The notes: generated by a model from the letters alone, not told the origin. A stretch of 7,268 nucleotides of DNA from Burkholderiales bacterium (GCA_025354075.1 JANXNO010000282.1:1-7268), one strand, 5' to 3'. Shown: positions 1 through 5,878, counted from the first letter of the stretch. A program made the numbers and translations.

Positions 1-223
1 GCTTGATCGTGTCGCGCGCGACCTGGATGTAGTCGACGTGCGCGTTGGTCGTGATCTCGCCGGCGAGCACCACCAGGCCAGTGTTGCACAAGGTTTCAGC
101 AGCGACGCGGGAGCGTGGGTCCTGCTTGAAAATGGCGTCGAGAATGGCGTCGGAGACTTGATCCGCAACCTTGTCGGGATGACCTTCGGAGACGGATTCG
201 GAAGTGAAGAGATAGTCGCTCAT
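1..223 (-). CDS. metK: S-adenosylmethionine synthetase (methionine adenosyltransferase), N-terminal part, cut by window edge
   Basis: Only the first 74 codons are in the window; the rest lies to the left. The enzyme makes S-adenosylmethionine from methionine and ATP in the cytoplasm and supplies nearly all methylation reactions. The visible protein begins [18 protein letters not shown], which carries the hallmark N-terminal motif of the family, with His15 and Asp17 matching the ATP/metal-binding His and Asp of the E. coli enzyme. This is followed by [12 protein letters not shown] and the conserved GEITT at about residues 55-59. The ATG at 221-223 has a good ribosome binding site (AAGGA on the minus strand, 231-235, spacing 7), which fixes the start. 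It is divergent from the lipid A acyltransferase operon. I found no SAM-class riboswitch I could recognise upstream. The family assignment is near certain. Confidence 0.97.
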   Translation of the reverse strand, partial: MSDYLFTSESVSEGHPDKVADQVSDAILDAIFKQDPRSRVAAETLCNTGLVVLAGEITTNAHVDYIQVARDTIK

Positions 224-265
224 GCGTGGATCCTTGTCTGCTATACGTGCAATAGGTTGCAATGA

Positions 266-301
266 AAAGTTCGGTGACTCTAGCGAGCCGTTGCGAACTT
301 T
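266..301. repeat. Stem-loop (8-bp arms, 20-nt loop) in the metK/lpxL intergenic region
   Basis: The arms AAAGTTCG (266-273) and CGAACTTT (294-301) are exact reverse complements, separated by 20 nt. The hairpin could form in the metK leader RNA, with its base about 42 nt upstream of the metK start codon, or mark a protein-binding site. It is not followed by a run of T on either strand, so it is not a standard terminator. The loop includes most of one copy of the imperfect direct repeat described for this region. Confidence 0.5.
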
Positions 302-415
302 CAACCCCAAGGGTGTGACTTCACGCGCGGCGACGCTTTAGCGGAAACAACAGGACAATCCAGTGGTTGCCAGCGCCCACCCCGCAAGTAGTCGAGTAAC
401 TCAGCGAGCGCTGCT

Positions 416-421
416 TACAAT
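416..421 (+). promoter_or_regulatory. Possible -10 box for the lpxL operon
   Basis: TACAAT matches five of six bases of the sigma-70 -10 consensus. Transcription would start near 428, leaving roughly 24 nt to the TTG or 54 nt to the ATG start of the first acyltransferase. No good -35 hexamer lies at the right distance (392-398 reads TCGAGTA), so the call rests on the -10 alone. Confidence 0.25.
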
Positions 422-451
422 TCTAGAGCACTCTCTACCCACATTCGCCCT

Positions 452-1354
452 TTGTCCAATCTCCTCCCCCGCGTCGCTTCGATGCTGGCCAACGCGCTGG
501 CGCTGTGGTTGGGTGCGCGCTCGCTGTCAACGCAGGCCTTGATCGGAGGCGCGTTGGGGCGCTTGTTGCTCCTGTCGGGAGGCATGCGAAATCGTCTGCG
601 CGAAAACCTGACGCAGGCTGGCTACGCCGACCGAGTGACCCTCAAACAGGCCGCGACGGGCATTGGTCAAATGGCCATTGAGACGGCTGGATTGTGGCGA
701 ACGCCGGATGACGTGTTACTTGCACGGGTGAAAATCGTCGAAGGCTGGGACGCCGTGTTGGCAGCCCGGCATGCTGGGCGCGGCGTGATTTTCTTGACAC
801 CACATCTGGGTACGTTTGAGATTGTGTCTCTGTTTATCGGTTCGCAGATGCCAATCACCGTGATGTTCCGGACTCCCCGCGTTGCCTGGGCCGAGCCCAT
901 GATGCGCGCCGGGCGCGACCGCATGCAGATTCGCTCCGAACCCGCTGAAATGAGCGGCATTCGCGCCATGCTCAAGGCGCTGCGTCGCGGCGAAACGGTG
1001 GGCCTGCTGCCCGATCAGGTGCCCGATGCAGGCAAGGGCGGGGACGGTGCATGGGCTGACTTTTTTGGACGACCGGCATACACCATGATCCTGGCGCAGA
1101 AGTTTGCGAAAACGACCGGTGCGCTGGTGGTGATGATGGCCTGTGTGCGCTTGGCCGAAGGGGCTGGATATCGGCTGGTGTTCACCCCGTTGCCTCCGTT
1201 TTCGGAGCACGCTGAGGCATCGGCGCGGGAGTTGAATGCGGCGGTAGAGCAGGCCATTGGGCTGGCACCAGATCAGTATTTGTGGAGCTACAACCGGTAC
1301 AAAGTGCCCGCCGGGGTGGCTCCCTCTCCCGCAGGCGGGAGAGGGTTGGGGTGA
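452..1354 (+). CDS. lpxL: Lipid A late acyltransferase, LpxL/HtrB family (first of two tandem copies)
   Basis: This inner-membrane-associated enzyme would transfer a secondary acyl chain from acyl-ACP to the Kdo2-lipid IVA precursor in the last steps of lipid A synthesis. The sequence shows the HX4E acyltransferase motif, TPHLGTFE with His118 and Glu123, a conserved LLPDQVP block (185-191), FFGRPAYTM (204-212), and a C-terminal QYLWSYNRYK (275-284), all typical of the LpxL family. The start is uncertain. TTG at 452 gives 300 aa and ATG at 482 gives 290 aa; neither has a purine-rich ribosome binding site, and the frame stays open back to a TAG at 389-391. The ATG is the more conservative choice. 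The last ten codons (PSPAGGRGLG) and the stop are supplied by a palindromic repeat, so the original protein probably ended soon after the YNRYK block. It leads a four-gene operon. Family confidence is high; acyl-chain specificity cannot be read from the sequence. Confidence 0.9.
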   Translation: MSNLLPRVASMLANALALWLGARSLSTQALIGGALGRLLLLSGGMRNRLRENLTQAGYADRVTLKQAATGIGQMAIETAGLWRTPDDVLLARVKIVEGWDAVLAARHAGRGVIFLTPHLGTFEIVSLFIGSQMPITVMFRTPRVAWAEPMMRAGRDRMQIRSEPAEMSGIRAMLKALRRGETVGLLPDQVPDAGKGGDGAWADFFGRPAYTMILAQKFAKTTGALVVMMACVRLAEGAGYRLVFTPLPPFSEHAEASARELNAAVEQAIGLAPDQYLWSYNRYKVPAGVAPSPAGGRGLG

Positions 1355-1355
1355 G
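1320..1355. repeat. REP-like palindrome that forms the 3' end of the first lpxL gene
   Basis: CCCTCTCCCGC (1322-1332) and GCGGGAGAGGG (1335-1345) are perfect 11-base inverted arms around a two-base centre, followed by GTTGGGGTGAG. This CCCTCTCCC...GGGAGAGGGTTGGGGTGAG pattern is a familiar dispersed intergenic palindrome in Proteobacteria. Here it reads in frame with the acyltransferase gene and supplies its stop codon (TGA, 1352-1354). A related copy lies at 5879-5938, supporting the view that it is a dispersed family. As RNA it would form a strong hairpin between the two acyltransferase cistrons and might protect upstream mRNA or lower downstream expression. Confidence 0.85.
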
Positions 1356-1395
1356 AGTGGTGGCTGACGCCCCGAACGACGTCGCTTTCTTCATG

Positions 1396-1402
1396 AAGGG
1401 AG
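1396..1402 (+). promoter_or_regulatory. Ribosome binding site deciding the GTG start of the second acyltransferase
   Basis: AAGGGAG ends 7 bases before the GTG at 1410. It is the clearest Shine-Dalgarno site of the plus-strand operon and shows that this gene is initiated independently despite following the first copy closely. Confidence 0.7.
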
Positions 1403-1409
1403 TTACGTC

Positions 1410-2300
1410 GTGACCCTCGCTGGAATCGCCGCTTCGCTAGGCAGCAAGCTTCTGTCCCGCCTGTCGCCGCGTACCATCGCCGCAGTCAGCGGCCCGCTAT
1501 CCGCCCTTGGCTGGTGGCTCGCGAAATCGCGTCGTCGAGTGGCGCTGACCAACTTACGCCTGTGCTTTCCGCAGCTCAGCGAAATGGCGCGCGAAACAAT
1601 AGCTCGCCAACATTTCCGCGCGTACATGCAGGCCGCGCTTGAACATGGCCTGCTGTGGCATGCGAGTGGCGCGCGCATCCGCGGCTACGTGTCGCTGCAC
1701 GACGAGCAGCAGTGGAAAAAATTCCGCGAAGGTGAAAACCAGCGCCCCGTCATCTGGCTCTGCCCCCATTTCATCGGCCTCGACGCGGCGGCGATTCGCA
1801 TTTCTGTCGACACCTCGGGCTGCTCGATTTACAGCGAGCAGAGCAACCCGGATCTTGACCAAATGATGCTCGCGGGGCGCACCCGCTTTGGCGACTCCAG
1901 GATCATTGCCCGCACGGAAGGCGTCAAGCCGATCATTCGTGCGATGAAATCCGGGCTTCCGTTCTACTATCTACCGGATATGGATTTTGGGGCTCGCGAT
2001 TCTGTGTTTTCTCCGTTCTTCGGCGTCAAGGCTGCCACCATCACCGGCGTGTCGCGTTTGGCAAAATTAACGGGCGCTGTCGTGGTGCCAGTGATTGCGA
2101 CGCAGCGTCCGAAAGGCGCGGGCTACGACGTGCGTTTTTACCCGGCGTGGGACGCATTTCCGTCGGGGGACGACGAGGCCGACGCGCGCCGCGTAAACGC
2201 CTTTATCGAAGACCGCGTACGCGAAAATATCCCACAATATTTATGGACACACAAGCGCTTCAAAACGCGACCACCGAACGAGCCGAGCGTGTATTCATGA
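1410..2300 (+). CDS. Lipid A late acyltransferase, LpxL/HtrB family (second tandem copy)
   Basis: A 296-aa member of the lysophospholipid/lipid A acyltransferase family, predicted to add a secondary acyl chain to lipid A at the inner membrane. The N-terminal part includes ALTNLRLCFPQ (45-55), the usual NLR/FP signature. The catalytic motif is HX4D: CPHFIGLDA with His120 and Asp125. It is followed by YYLPDMDFGARDSVFSPFFG (186-205) and QYLWTHKRFKTRP (276-288), both characteristic. The GTG start at 1410 is chosen because AAGGGAG (1396-1402) sits 7 bases upstream; the ATG at 1393 is in another frame. It lies 55 bases after the first copy, with the palindromic repeat at that junction. The two copies are clearly diverged paralogues, so they likely acylate different positions or use different chains. 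Tandem LpxL homologues are known in Bordetella. Which one is LpxL-like and which LpxM-like cannot be decided here. Confidence 0.92.
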   Translation: MTLAGIAASLGSKLLSRLSPRTIAAVSGPLSALGWWLAKSRRRVALTNLRLCFPQLSEMARETIARQHFRAYMQAALEHGLLWHASGARIRGYVSLHDEQQWKKFREGENQRPVIWLCPHFIGLDAAAIRISVDTSGCSIYSEQSNPDLDQMMLAGRTRFGDSRIIARTEGVKPIIRAMKSGLPFYYLPDMDFGARDSVFSPFFGVKAATITGVSRLAKLTGAVVVPVIATQRPKGAGYDVRFYPAWDAFPSGDDEADARRVNAFIEDRVRENIPQYLWTHKRFKTRPPNEPSVYS

Positions 2301-3352
2301 AGCGTCCCAACATACCTTTTATCGAATTGCCCACTGACGAAAACGTCAGCCGCGCGGTGGCCTGGTTGCGAGCGGGAGAGGTCATCGGCTTGCCGACAGA
2401 AACGGTGTACGGCCTCGCCGCAGACGCAAGCAATGTTGACGCCGTCACAAAGATTTTTTCGGCGAAAGGCCGACCGGTTGACCATCCGTTAATCGTTCAT
2501 GTGGCCTCAGCCGAAGCCGCAAAGGCGTGGGCCGCTGATTGGCCGGACGCGGCGGACAAACTCGCCAATGCTTTCTGGCCGGGGCCAATGACGCTGATCG
2601 TCAAGCGCGCGGCGCACGTCCTCGACGCGGTGACTGGCGGACAAGACACCGTGGGGCTTCGCGTGCCTTCGCATCCGGTGGCGCAGGACGTGCTCAGGCT
2701 CTTCAGTAGCGAGCACCAAGGGCTCGCCGCGCCGTCAGCCAATCAGTTCGGGCAGGTGAGCCCGACCACTGCGGCGCACGTCGCGGCTGAATTTCCAGAT
2801 CGTTTGTTGCTGATTCTGGATGGGGGTGCGTGCGAGGTTGGTGTTGAATCGACCATCATTGACGTGAGTGGGGTGCATGTCCGCGTGCTGCGCCCCGGTC
2901 GGGTCCGTGCGAGCGAAATTGAACAGGTGCTTGGAGCGCCTTTGGCTGAATATGGTGAAGATGCGCCGCGTGTCTCGGGCGCGCTGGCTTCGCATTACGC
3001 GCCCAAAACGCAAACGCTGATGCTCGCCACCGCACGACTCAAAATGCAGTTGCGCGCGTTTCGTCAGGCGCAGGATCGCGGCCCGATGCGTTGTGTGATC
3101 ACCCATTCGTTCGATGCTGAGCCAGCCCCGCGCGTACGGGTGATCCGCCTCGCCGCCGATGTAGAGACGTGGGAGCGCGAGTTGTACGCGTTGCTGCGTG
3201 CGCTCGATGAAGAGCGTTACGGCACATTGATTATCGAAGCGCCACCCGAGACGCCGGAGTGGGATGCGGTGAATGATCGTATCCAGCGAGCTACCCAGCG
3301 CGATAGTGACGCCACTACATCCAGCGACACAGCGGACAATGCTGCGCAATGA
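2297..3352 (+). CDS. sua5: L-threonylcarbamoyladenylate synthase, two-domain Sua5 type
   Basis: This cytoplasmic enzyme makes threonylcarbamoyl-AMP from threonine, bicarbonate and ATP, the first step of t6A formation at position 37 of ANN-decoding tRNAs. The N-terminal YrdC domain (about 10-205) shows GLPTETVYGLAADA (31-44), the KGRP/HPLIVHV block (58-69), WPGPMTLIVK (94-103), VGLRVPSHP (119-127), the S-A-N signature in APSANQFGQVSPT (145-157), GVESTIID (182-189) and VLRPGRV (197-203). The linker GALASHYAPKT (228-238) and the following roughly 95 residues are the Sua5 extension, making 351 aa, usual for Sua5 and longer than TsaC. I chose ATG 2297 because it overlaps the upstream stop as ATGA. 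The frame is open further up, and ATG 2243 would add 18 residues unlike the family. The C-terminal tail (about 334-351) is Ser/Thr/Asp-rich and low complexity. Confidence 0.94.
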   Translation: MKRPNIPFIELPTDENVSRAVAWLRAGEVIGLPTETVYGLAADASNVDAVTKIFSAKGRPVDHPLIVHVASAEAAKAWAADWPDAADKLANAFWPGPMTLIVKRAAHVLDAVTGGQDTVGLRVPSHPVAQDVLRLFSSEHQGLAAPSANQFGQVSPTTAAHVAAEFPDRLLLILDGGACEVGVESTIIDVSGVHVRVLRPGRVRASEIEQVLGAPLAEYGEDAPRVSGALASHYAPKTQTLMLATARLKMQLRAFRQAQDRGPMRCVITHSFDAEPAPRVRVIRLAADVETWERELYALLRALDEERYGTLIIEAPPETPEWDAVNDRIQRATQRDSDATTSSDTADNAAQ

Positions 3353-4509
3353 AAATCGTCCTGGCTCCTGATTCGTTCAAAGGATCGCTGTCTGCCGAGG
3401 CCGTGTGCGCGGCGCTTGAACAGGGCCTGCGTCGCGTGTTGCCCGATGCGGAAATCGTGCAGCGACCGATGGCGGACGGTGGCGAAGGCACGCTCGACGC
3501 AGTCGTTACAGCGTTGTCGGGAACAGGCGCGCGACGTAAACAGGCGTTGGTGAGGAATGCTGCTGGACAGTCCGCCGAGGCGGGCTACGCGCTGATCAAG
3601 CATGGCGTGATTTATGAGGCGGCGCTGATCGAAGTCGCGCAGATTGTTGGCATCGAGGACGCGCACAACACGGCGGTGCCAGTGGGTGATCGGTCGAGTT
3701 ACGGCGTCGGCGAATTGATGCGTTTGCTTGTCAACGATGGCATCCGTCATTTCTTTATCGGCCTTGGCGGAACGAGTACGAACGACGGCGGCGCGGGTCT
3801 GCTGGCAGCGCTGGGCGTTAAGTTCACCGGGACCTTTCGACGCGAGATTTCGCCTACGCCGAATGGGCTGGCAAAACTGATTTCTGTGGACGTAACAGGG
3901 CTTGATTCCCGGCTCGCCGATTGCGAAATCACGCTGCTGTCGGACGTGAACAATGGGCTCACAGGCGAACACGGCGCAACCGCGATTTTCGGGCCGCAAA
4001 AAGGCGTGACGAAGACCGACATCGCATCAGTGGATTCAGTCATTGCAGCGTATGCCGAGCGTCTCGAATCCGCGCTGCAAAAGCAGGCCAAAGACAAACC
4101 AGGCGCGGGCGCAGCAGGTGGTTTGGGCTATGCGCTGCAACTGCTCGGCGCAAAATTCGAATCCGGCGCGCAGACCGTCGCGCGGCTCACGGGGCTCGCC
4201 GCCGCGTGCAAAAACGCGGACTGGCTGATCACCGGCGAAGGCCGTACCGACGCGCAAACGCTGCTCGGCAAAACACCGTTCGCCGTCGCGCAAATCGCGC
4301 GCGAACACGGCAACGCAGGTTTGAAGGCCACGCTCATCAGCGGCGGCGTTGACGCCGGCTCACTGGCTGCGCTGAACGCCACGTTCAATGGCGGCTGCTT
4401 CTCCATCGTGCCGGGGCCGATGGCGCTCGATCAGGCGGTGATTCGCGCGCCGGAATTGCTGGCTAACGCAGCAGAGCAAATTGCGCGGATTGCAGCAATA
4501 AAGTCGTAA
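3349..4509 (+). CDS. glxK: Glycerate kinase, type I (GarK/GlxK family)
   Basis: This enzyme phosphorylates D-glycerate with ATP, usually to 2-phosphoglycerate, at the end of glyoxylate, glucarate/galactarate or hydroxypyruvate breakdown, feeding glycolysis. The 386-aa length is normal for the family. Visible motifs in order are APDSFKGSLSA at the N-terminus, RPMADGGEGTLDAV (39-52), GLGGTSTNDGGAGLLAALG (138-156), DVNNGLTGEHGA (199-210), FGPQKG (214-219), PGAGAAGGLGYAL and TGEGRTDAQTLLGKTP. The ATG overlaps the Sua5 stop by four bases, suggesting translational coupling; no separate strong ribosome binding site is visible. No other glycerate-pathway gene (tartronate semialdehyde reductase, glyoxylate carboligase) is in the window, so its pathway context is not shown. 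Downstream, the same reading frame stays open after the TAA for another 46 codons. Confidence 0.95.
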   Translation: MKIVLAPDSFKGSLSAEAVCAALEQGLRRVLPDAEIVQRPMADGGEGTLDAVVTALSGTGARRKQALVRNAAGQSAEAGYALIKHGVIYEAALIEVAQIVGIEDAHNTAVPVGDRSSYGVGELMRLLVNDGIRHFFIGLGGTSTNDGGAGLLAALGVKFTGTFRREISPTPNGLAKLISVDVTGLDSRLADCEITLLSDVNNGLTGEHGATAIFGPQKGVTKTDIASVDSVIAAYAERLESALQKQAKDKPGAGAAGGLGYALQLLGAKFESGAQTVARLTGLAAACKNADWLITGEGRTDAQTLLGKTPFAVAQIAREHGNAGLKATLISGGVDAGSLAALNATFNGGCFSIVPGPMALDQAVIRAPELLANAAEQIARIAAIKS

Positions 4510-4646
4510 CAGCTTTTGGCTGAAATGCACATTCTGATTAGGGAAGAGGCAATAAAAGCGATTTTATCGACTATTGGCAAATATGTGCGCTATGCCCATA
4601 TGAAACGGGCTTTACAGCAAAAAGCTGCAATCGGAAAAACAGAGCA
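4510..4646. other. AT-rich island with several hairpins between convergent genes
   Basis: By hand count 57 of 137 bases are G or C (about 42%), clearly lower than the GC-rich genes on both sides. Inverted elements visible are CAGC/GCTG hairpins at 4510-4522 and 4615-4627, whose 13-base sequences are reverse complements of each other with one mismatch; ATAAAA-GCGA-TTTTAT at 4552-4567, inside a larger imperfect stem GGCAATA/TATTGGC (4548-4578); and GCCC/GGGC at 4594-4610. As the junction of convergent transcripts it probably acts as a two-way transcription end, but no hairpin is followed by a clean U-run, so I do not call a standard intrinsic terminator. It also holds a possible small ORF, listed separately. 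Confidence 0.5.
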
Positions 4647-4650
4647 CTAA
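4525..4650 (+). CDS. Candidate small ORF, 41 aa, unknown function
   Basis: An ATG-to-TAA frame of 41 codons fills almost the whole gap between the glycerate kinase and the BLUF gene and overlaps the tail of the BLUF gene on the opposite strand by four bases. It lies in the same frame as the glycerate kinase, with no stop between that gene's TAA and this ATG. The predicted peptide begins MHILIREEAIKAILSTIGKY and is basic (8 Lys/Arg against 3 Asp/Glu). It has alternating hydrophobic and charged residues, which could form an amphipathic helix. There is no good ribosome binding site (only GGCTGA just upstream). I recognise no family. It may be a chance ORF in AT-rich DNA, an eroded gene fragment, or a real small protein. 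The low confidence reflects this. Confidence 0.2.
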   Translation: MHILIREEAIKAILSTIGKYVRYAHMKRALQQKAAIGKTEH

Positions 4651-5078
4651 GCCCGCAACTCGACGCGTTCCGCCTGCTCGCACAACGCCTCAATCACGTT
4701 TTCAACGAGATCACTTTCAACCAGATAGGGATTGAATCCGCTTTGATCGTGCCATCGCGCTGAGTCCGGCGCGGCGGTCGCCAAATCCGGCGTAAAACCC
4801 ATGTCCCACACCGGGAACAAGCGCCGCCACGGCTCGACGTAGCGCAGCAGTGTGGCGTTTGCGTGGCGCGGATCGGTCACGATCAAGTTGTACAGCCCGT
4901 TCACCGAATCGCGATCGCCTTCGAGACACTGCAATGCGTGTGTCGGCGACACGCAAAGATAACCGGTGATACCAAGCGCGTTATTGCGCCGCTGGCTGGC
5001 CGCGAGAATCTGCTGAATGTCAGCCTTGGACATAGGCTCAACGAGGCTGCTGGCGTAGATGAGGCGAATGAGTTTCAT
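4647..5078 (-). CDS. Stand-alone BLUF-domain blue-light photoreceptor
   Basis: A 143-aa protein consisting of a flavin-binding BLUF domain (about 3-95) plus a short C-terminal helical cap, with no attached GGDEF, EAL or cyclase domain. Such short BLUF proteins (PixD type) bind FAD and act through protein partners. The photoactive residues are all present and at the spacing seen in Slr1694/AppA: Tyr8 (LIYASS), Asn32 (RRNNALGITGYL), Gln50 (ALQCLEG), Trp91 and Met93 (VWDMGF). The conserved D-PRH (69-72) is also there. Slight departures are Ala for the usual Phe two residues before Gln50 and Asp92 for the usual Ser. The start ATG at 5078 has no strong ribosome binding site, but the domain begins right there. 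It lies 75 bases after the glutathione transferase on the same strand and converges with glycerate kinase. No obvious output partner is in the window. Confidence 0.94.
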   Translation of the reverse strand: MKLIRLIYASSLVEPMSKADIQQILAASQRRNNALGITGYLCVSPTHALQCLEGDRDSVNGLYNLIVTDPRHANATLLRYVEPWRRLFPVWDMGFTPDLATAAPDSARWHDQSGFNPYLVESDLVENVIEALCEQAERVELRA

Positions 5079-5118
5079 GCCACGAGTTTAGGCGCGGCGT
5101 AGCTGGACAAACCAGCCC

Positions 5119-5140
5119 TCGACAAAATGAAATTTGTCGA
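5119..5140. repeat. Perfect 8-bp hairpin between the GST and BLUF genes
   Basis: TCGACAAA (5119-5126) and TTTGTCGA (5133-5140) are exact inverted arms with a 6-base loop. It begins 14 bases past the glutathione transferase stop and sits 41 bases before the BLUF start, in transcript direction. No T-run follows on either strand, so it may be a processing or partial-termination element, or an operator for the BLUF gene, rather than a classic terminator. Confidence 0.5.
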
Positions 5141-5153
5141 AGTGCCGTGCCAA

Positions 5154-5858
5154 TTATTTCTTGCTAATGCCAAACAAAAGTCGCTTCGCCTCTTCGCCCG
5201 CCTGCCCGGTCGGCGTCGTGTTCATATCCTTGGCGATTTGATACGCGCGGACGGTAGCGGGCCGTTCCTTGATCGCGTTGAACCAGCGCTTCAAATTCGG
5301 AAAATCATCGAGATTCATCTGTTGCCGTTCGTGCGGTACCACCCACGGATAGCAGGCCATGTCGGCGATGGAATAGTCACCCGCCAGAAATTCACGATCC
5401 GCCAGCCGCTTGTCCATCACGCCATACAGCCGTGCGGTTTCGTTCACATAACGATTGATTGCATACGGCAATTTTTCTGGCGCGTAGGTGCCGAAATGAT
5501 GGTTTTGTCCGGCCATCGGGCCGAGCCCGCCCATCTGCCAGAACAGCCATTGAATCGCTTCTTTGCGCCAGTACAGTGATTTGCGATGGAGGAATTTTTT
5601 CGACTTGTCGGCGAGATACAGCAGTATCGCGCCGCTCTCAAAAATGGCCAGCGGTTCACCGTCATGCGTGGCCTGCATCGGCTGGTGATCGACCATCGCC
5701 GGAATGCGATTGTTCGGTGCGACTTTCAAGAATGCCGGATCGAACTGCTCGCCCTTGCCAATGTTCACCGGAATCACGCGATATTTCATCTTCGCTTCTT
5801 CCAGAAACATCATGATCTTGTGGCCGTTGGGTGTGGTCCAGTAGTAGAGGTCAATCAT
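5154..5858 (-). CDS. yfcG: Glutathione transferase-like disulfide-bond oxidoreductase, Nu class (YfcG type)
   Basis: This cytoplasmic thioredoxin-fold protein belongs to the YfcG/YghU Nu class, which binds two glutathione molecules and reduces disulfides rather than acting mainly as a transferase. The N-terminal thioredoxin-like domain (about 1-85) has the class signature TTPNGHKIMMFLEEA with Thr9 and Asn11, the cis-proline motif NRIPA (Pro53) and the glutathione-binding ESGAILLYLADK (74-85). The helical C-terminal domain shows QWLFWQMGGLGPMAGQNHHF (103-122), PYAINRY (131-137), and YSIADMACYPWV (162-173). At 234 aa it has a short extra tail compared with E. coli YfcG (215 aa). It lacks the long N-terminal extension of YghU. 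The ATG at 5858 has only a weak AGAAG upstream. It lies 95 bases after the TelA-family gene on the same strand, with a repeat in that gap. The family call is secure; the physiological substrate is unknown. Confidence 0.93.
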   Translation of the reverse strand: MIDLYYWTTPNGHKIMMFLEEAKMKYRVIPVNIGKGEQFDPAFLKVAPNNRIPAMVDHQPMQATHDGEPLAIFESGAILLYLADKSKKFLHRKSLYWRKEAIQWLFWQMGGLGPMAGQNHHFGTYAPEKLPYAINRYVNETARLYGVMDKRLADREFLAGDYSIADMACYPWVVPHERQQMNLDDFPNLKRWFNAIKERPATVRAYQIAKDMNTTPTGQAGEEAKRLLFGISKK

Positions 5859-5878
5859 GGGTACTTCTGTGGTTTTAA

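Larger units (their letters stand above)
224..451. promoter_or_regulatory. Divergent intergenic control region between metK and the lpxL operon
   Basis: This 228-base gap separates two divergent start sites, so it must hold promoters for both directions. It contains a stem-loop at 266-301 and an imperfect direct repeat (271-288 and 392-409), listed separately. For the plus direction a TACAAT hexamer at 416-421 is a fair -10 box, but nothing close to TTGACA lies 16-18 bases upstream, so that promoter call is weak. For metK I see no convincing -35/-10 pair. A TATAGC hexamer close to the start (minus strand, around 243-248) would leave a leader of only about 9 nt and is not credible. No coding region of useful length is visible; an 18-codon ATG ORF starting at 262 (plus) looks like chance. 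Confidence 0.6.

Noticed and set aside
224..451. A SAM- or SAH-binding riboswitch in the metK leader
   Set aside because: The region contains a hairpin and fragments such as GCAACGG, but I could not fit the conserved core or helix order of any SAM/SAH riboswitch class I know. A covariance-model search would be needed.
2226..2241. AATAT-CCCACA-ATATT inverted repeat just before ATG 2243
   Set aside because: It is a five-base stem within coding sequence of the second acyltransferase and is explained by AT-rich codons (NIPQYLW); there is no sign of function.
2147..2296. N-terminal extension of the Sua5 gene (in-frame starts at 2147 and ATG 2243)
   Set aside because: These 50 codons overlap the end of the acyltransferase, encode an Arg-rich stretch unlike Sua5 proteins, and have no ribosome binding site. 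The ATGA overlap at 2297 is the natural start.
2735..3349. Long open frame on the minus strand across the Sua5 gene (204 codons)
   Set aside because: It is opposite a well-recognised gene, has no recognisable domain, and is the kind of frame expected by chance in GC-rich coding DNA.
4510..4627. A MITE or miniature transposon bounded by the 13-base inverted repeats
   Set aside because: The inverted ends are short, are themselves simple CAGC/GCTG hairpins, and have no target-site duplication outside them. The idea is kept only as one option in the finding on this region.
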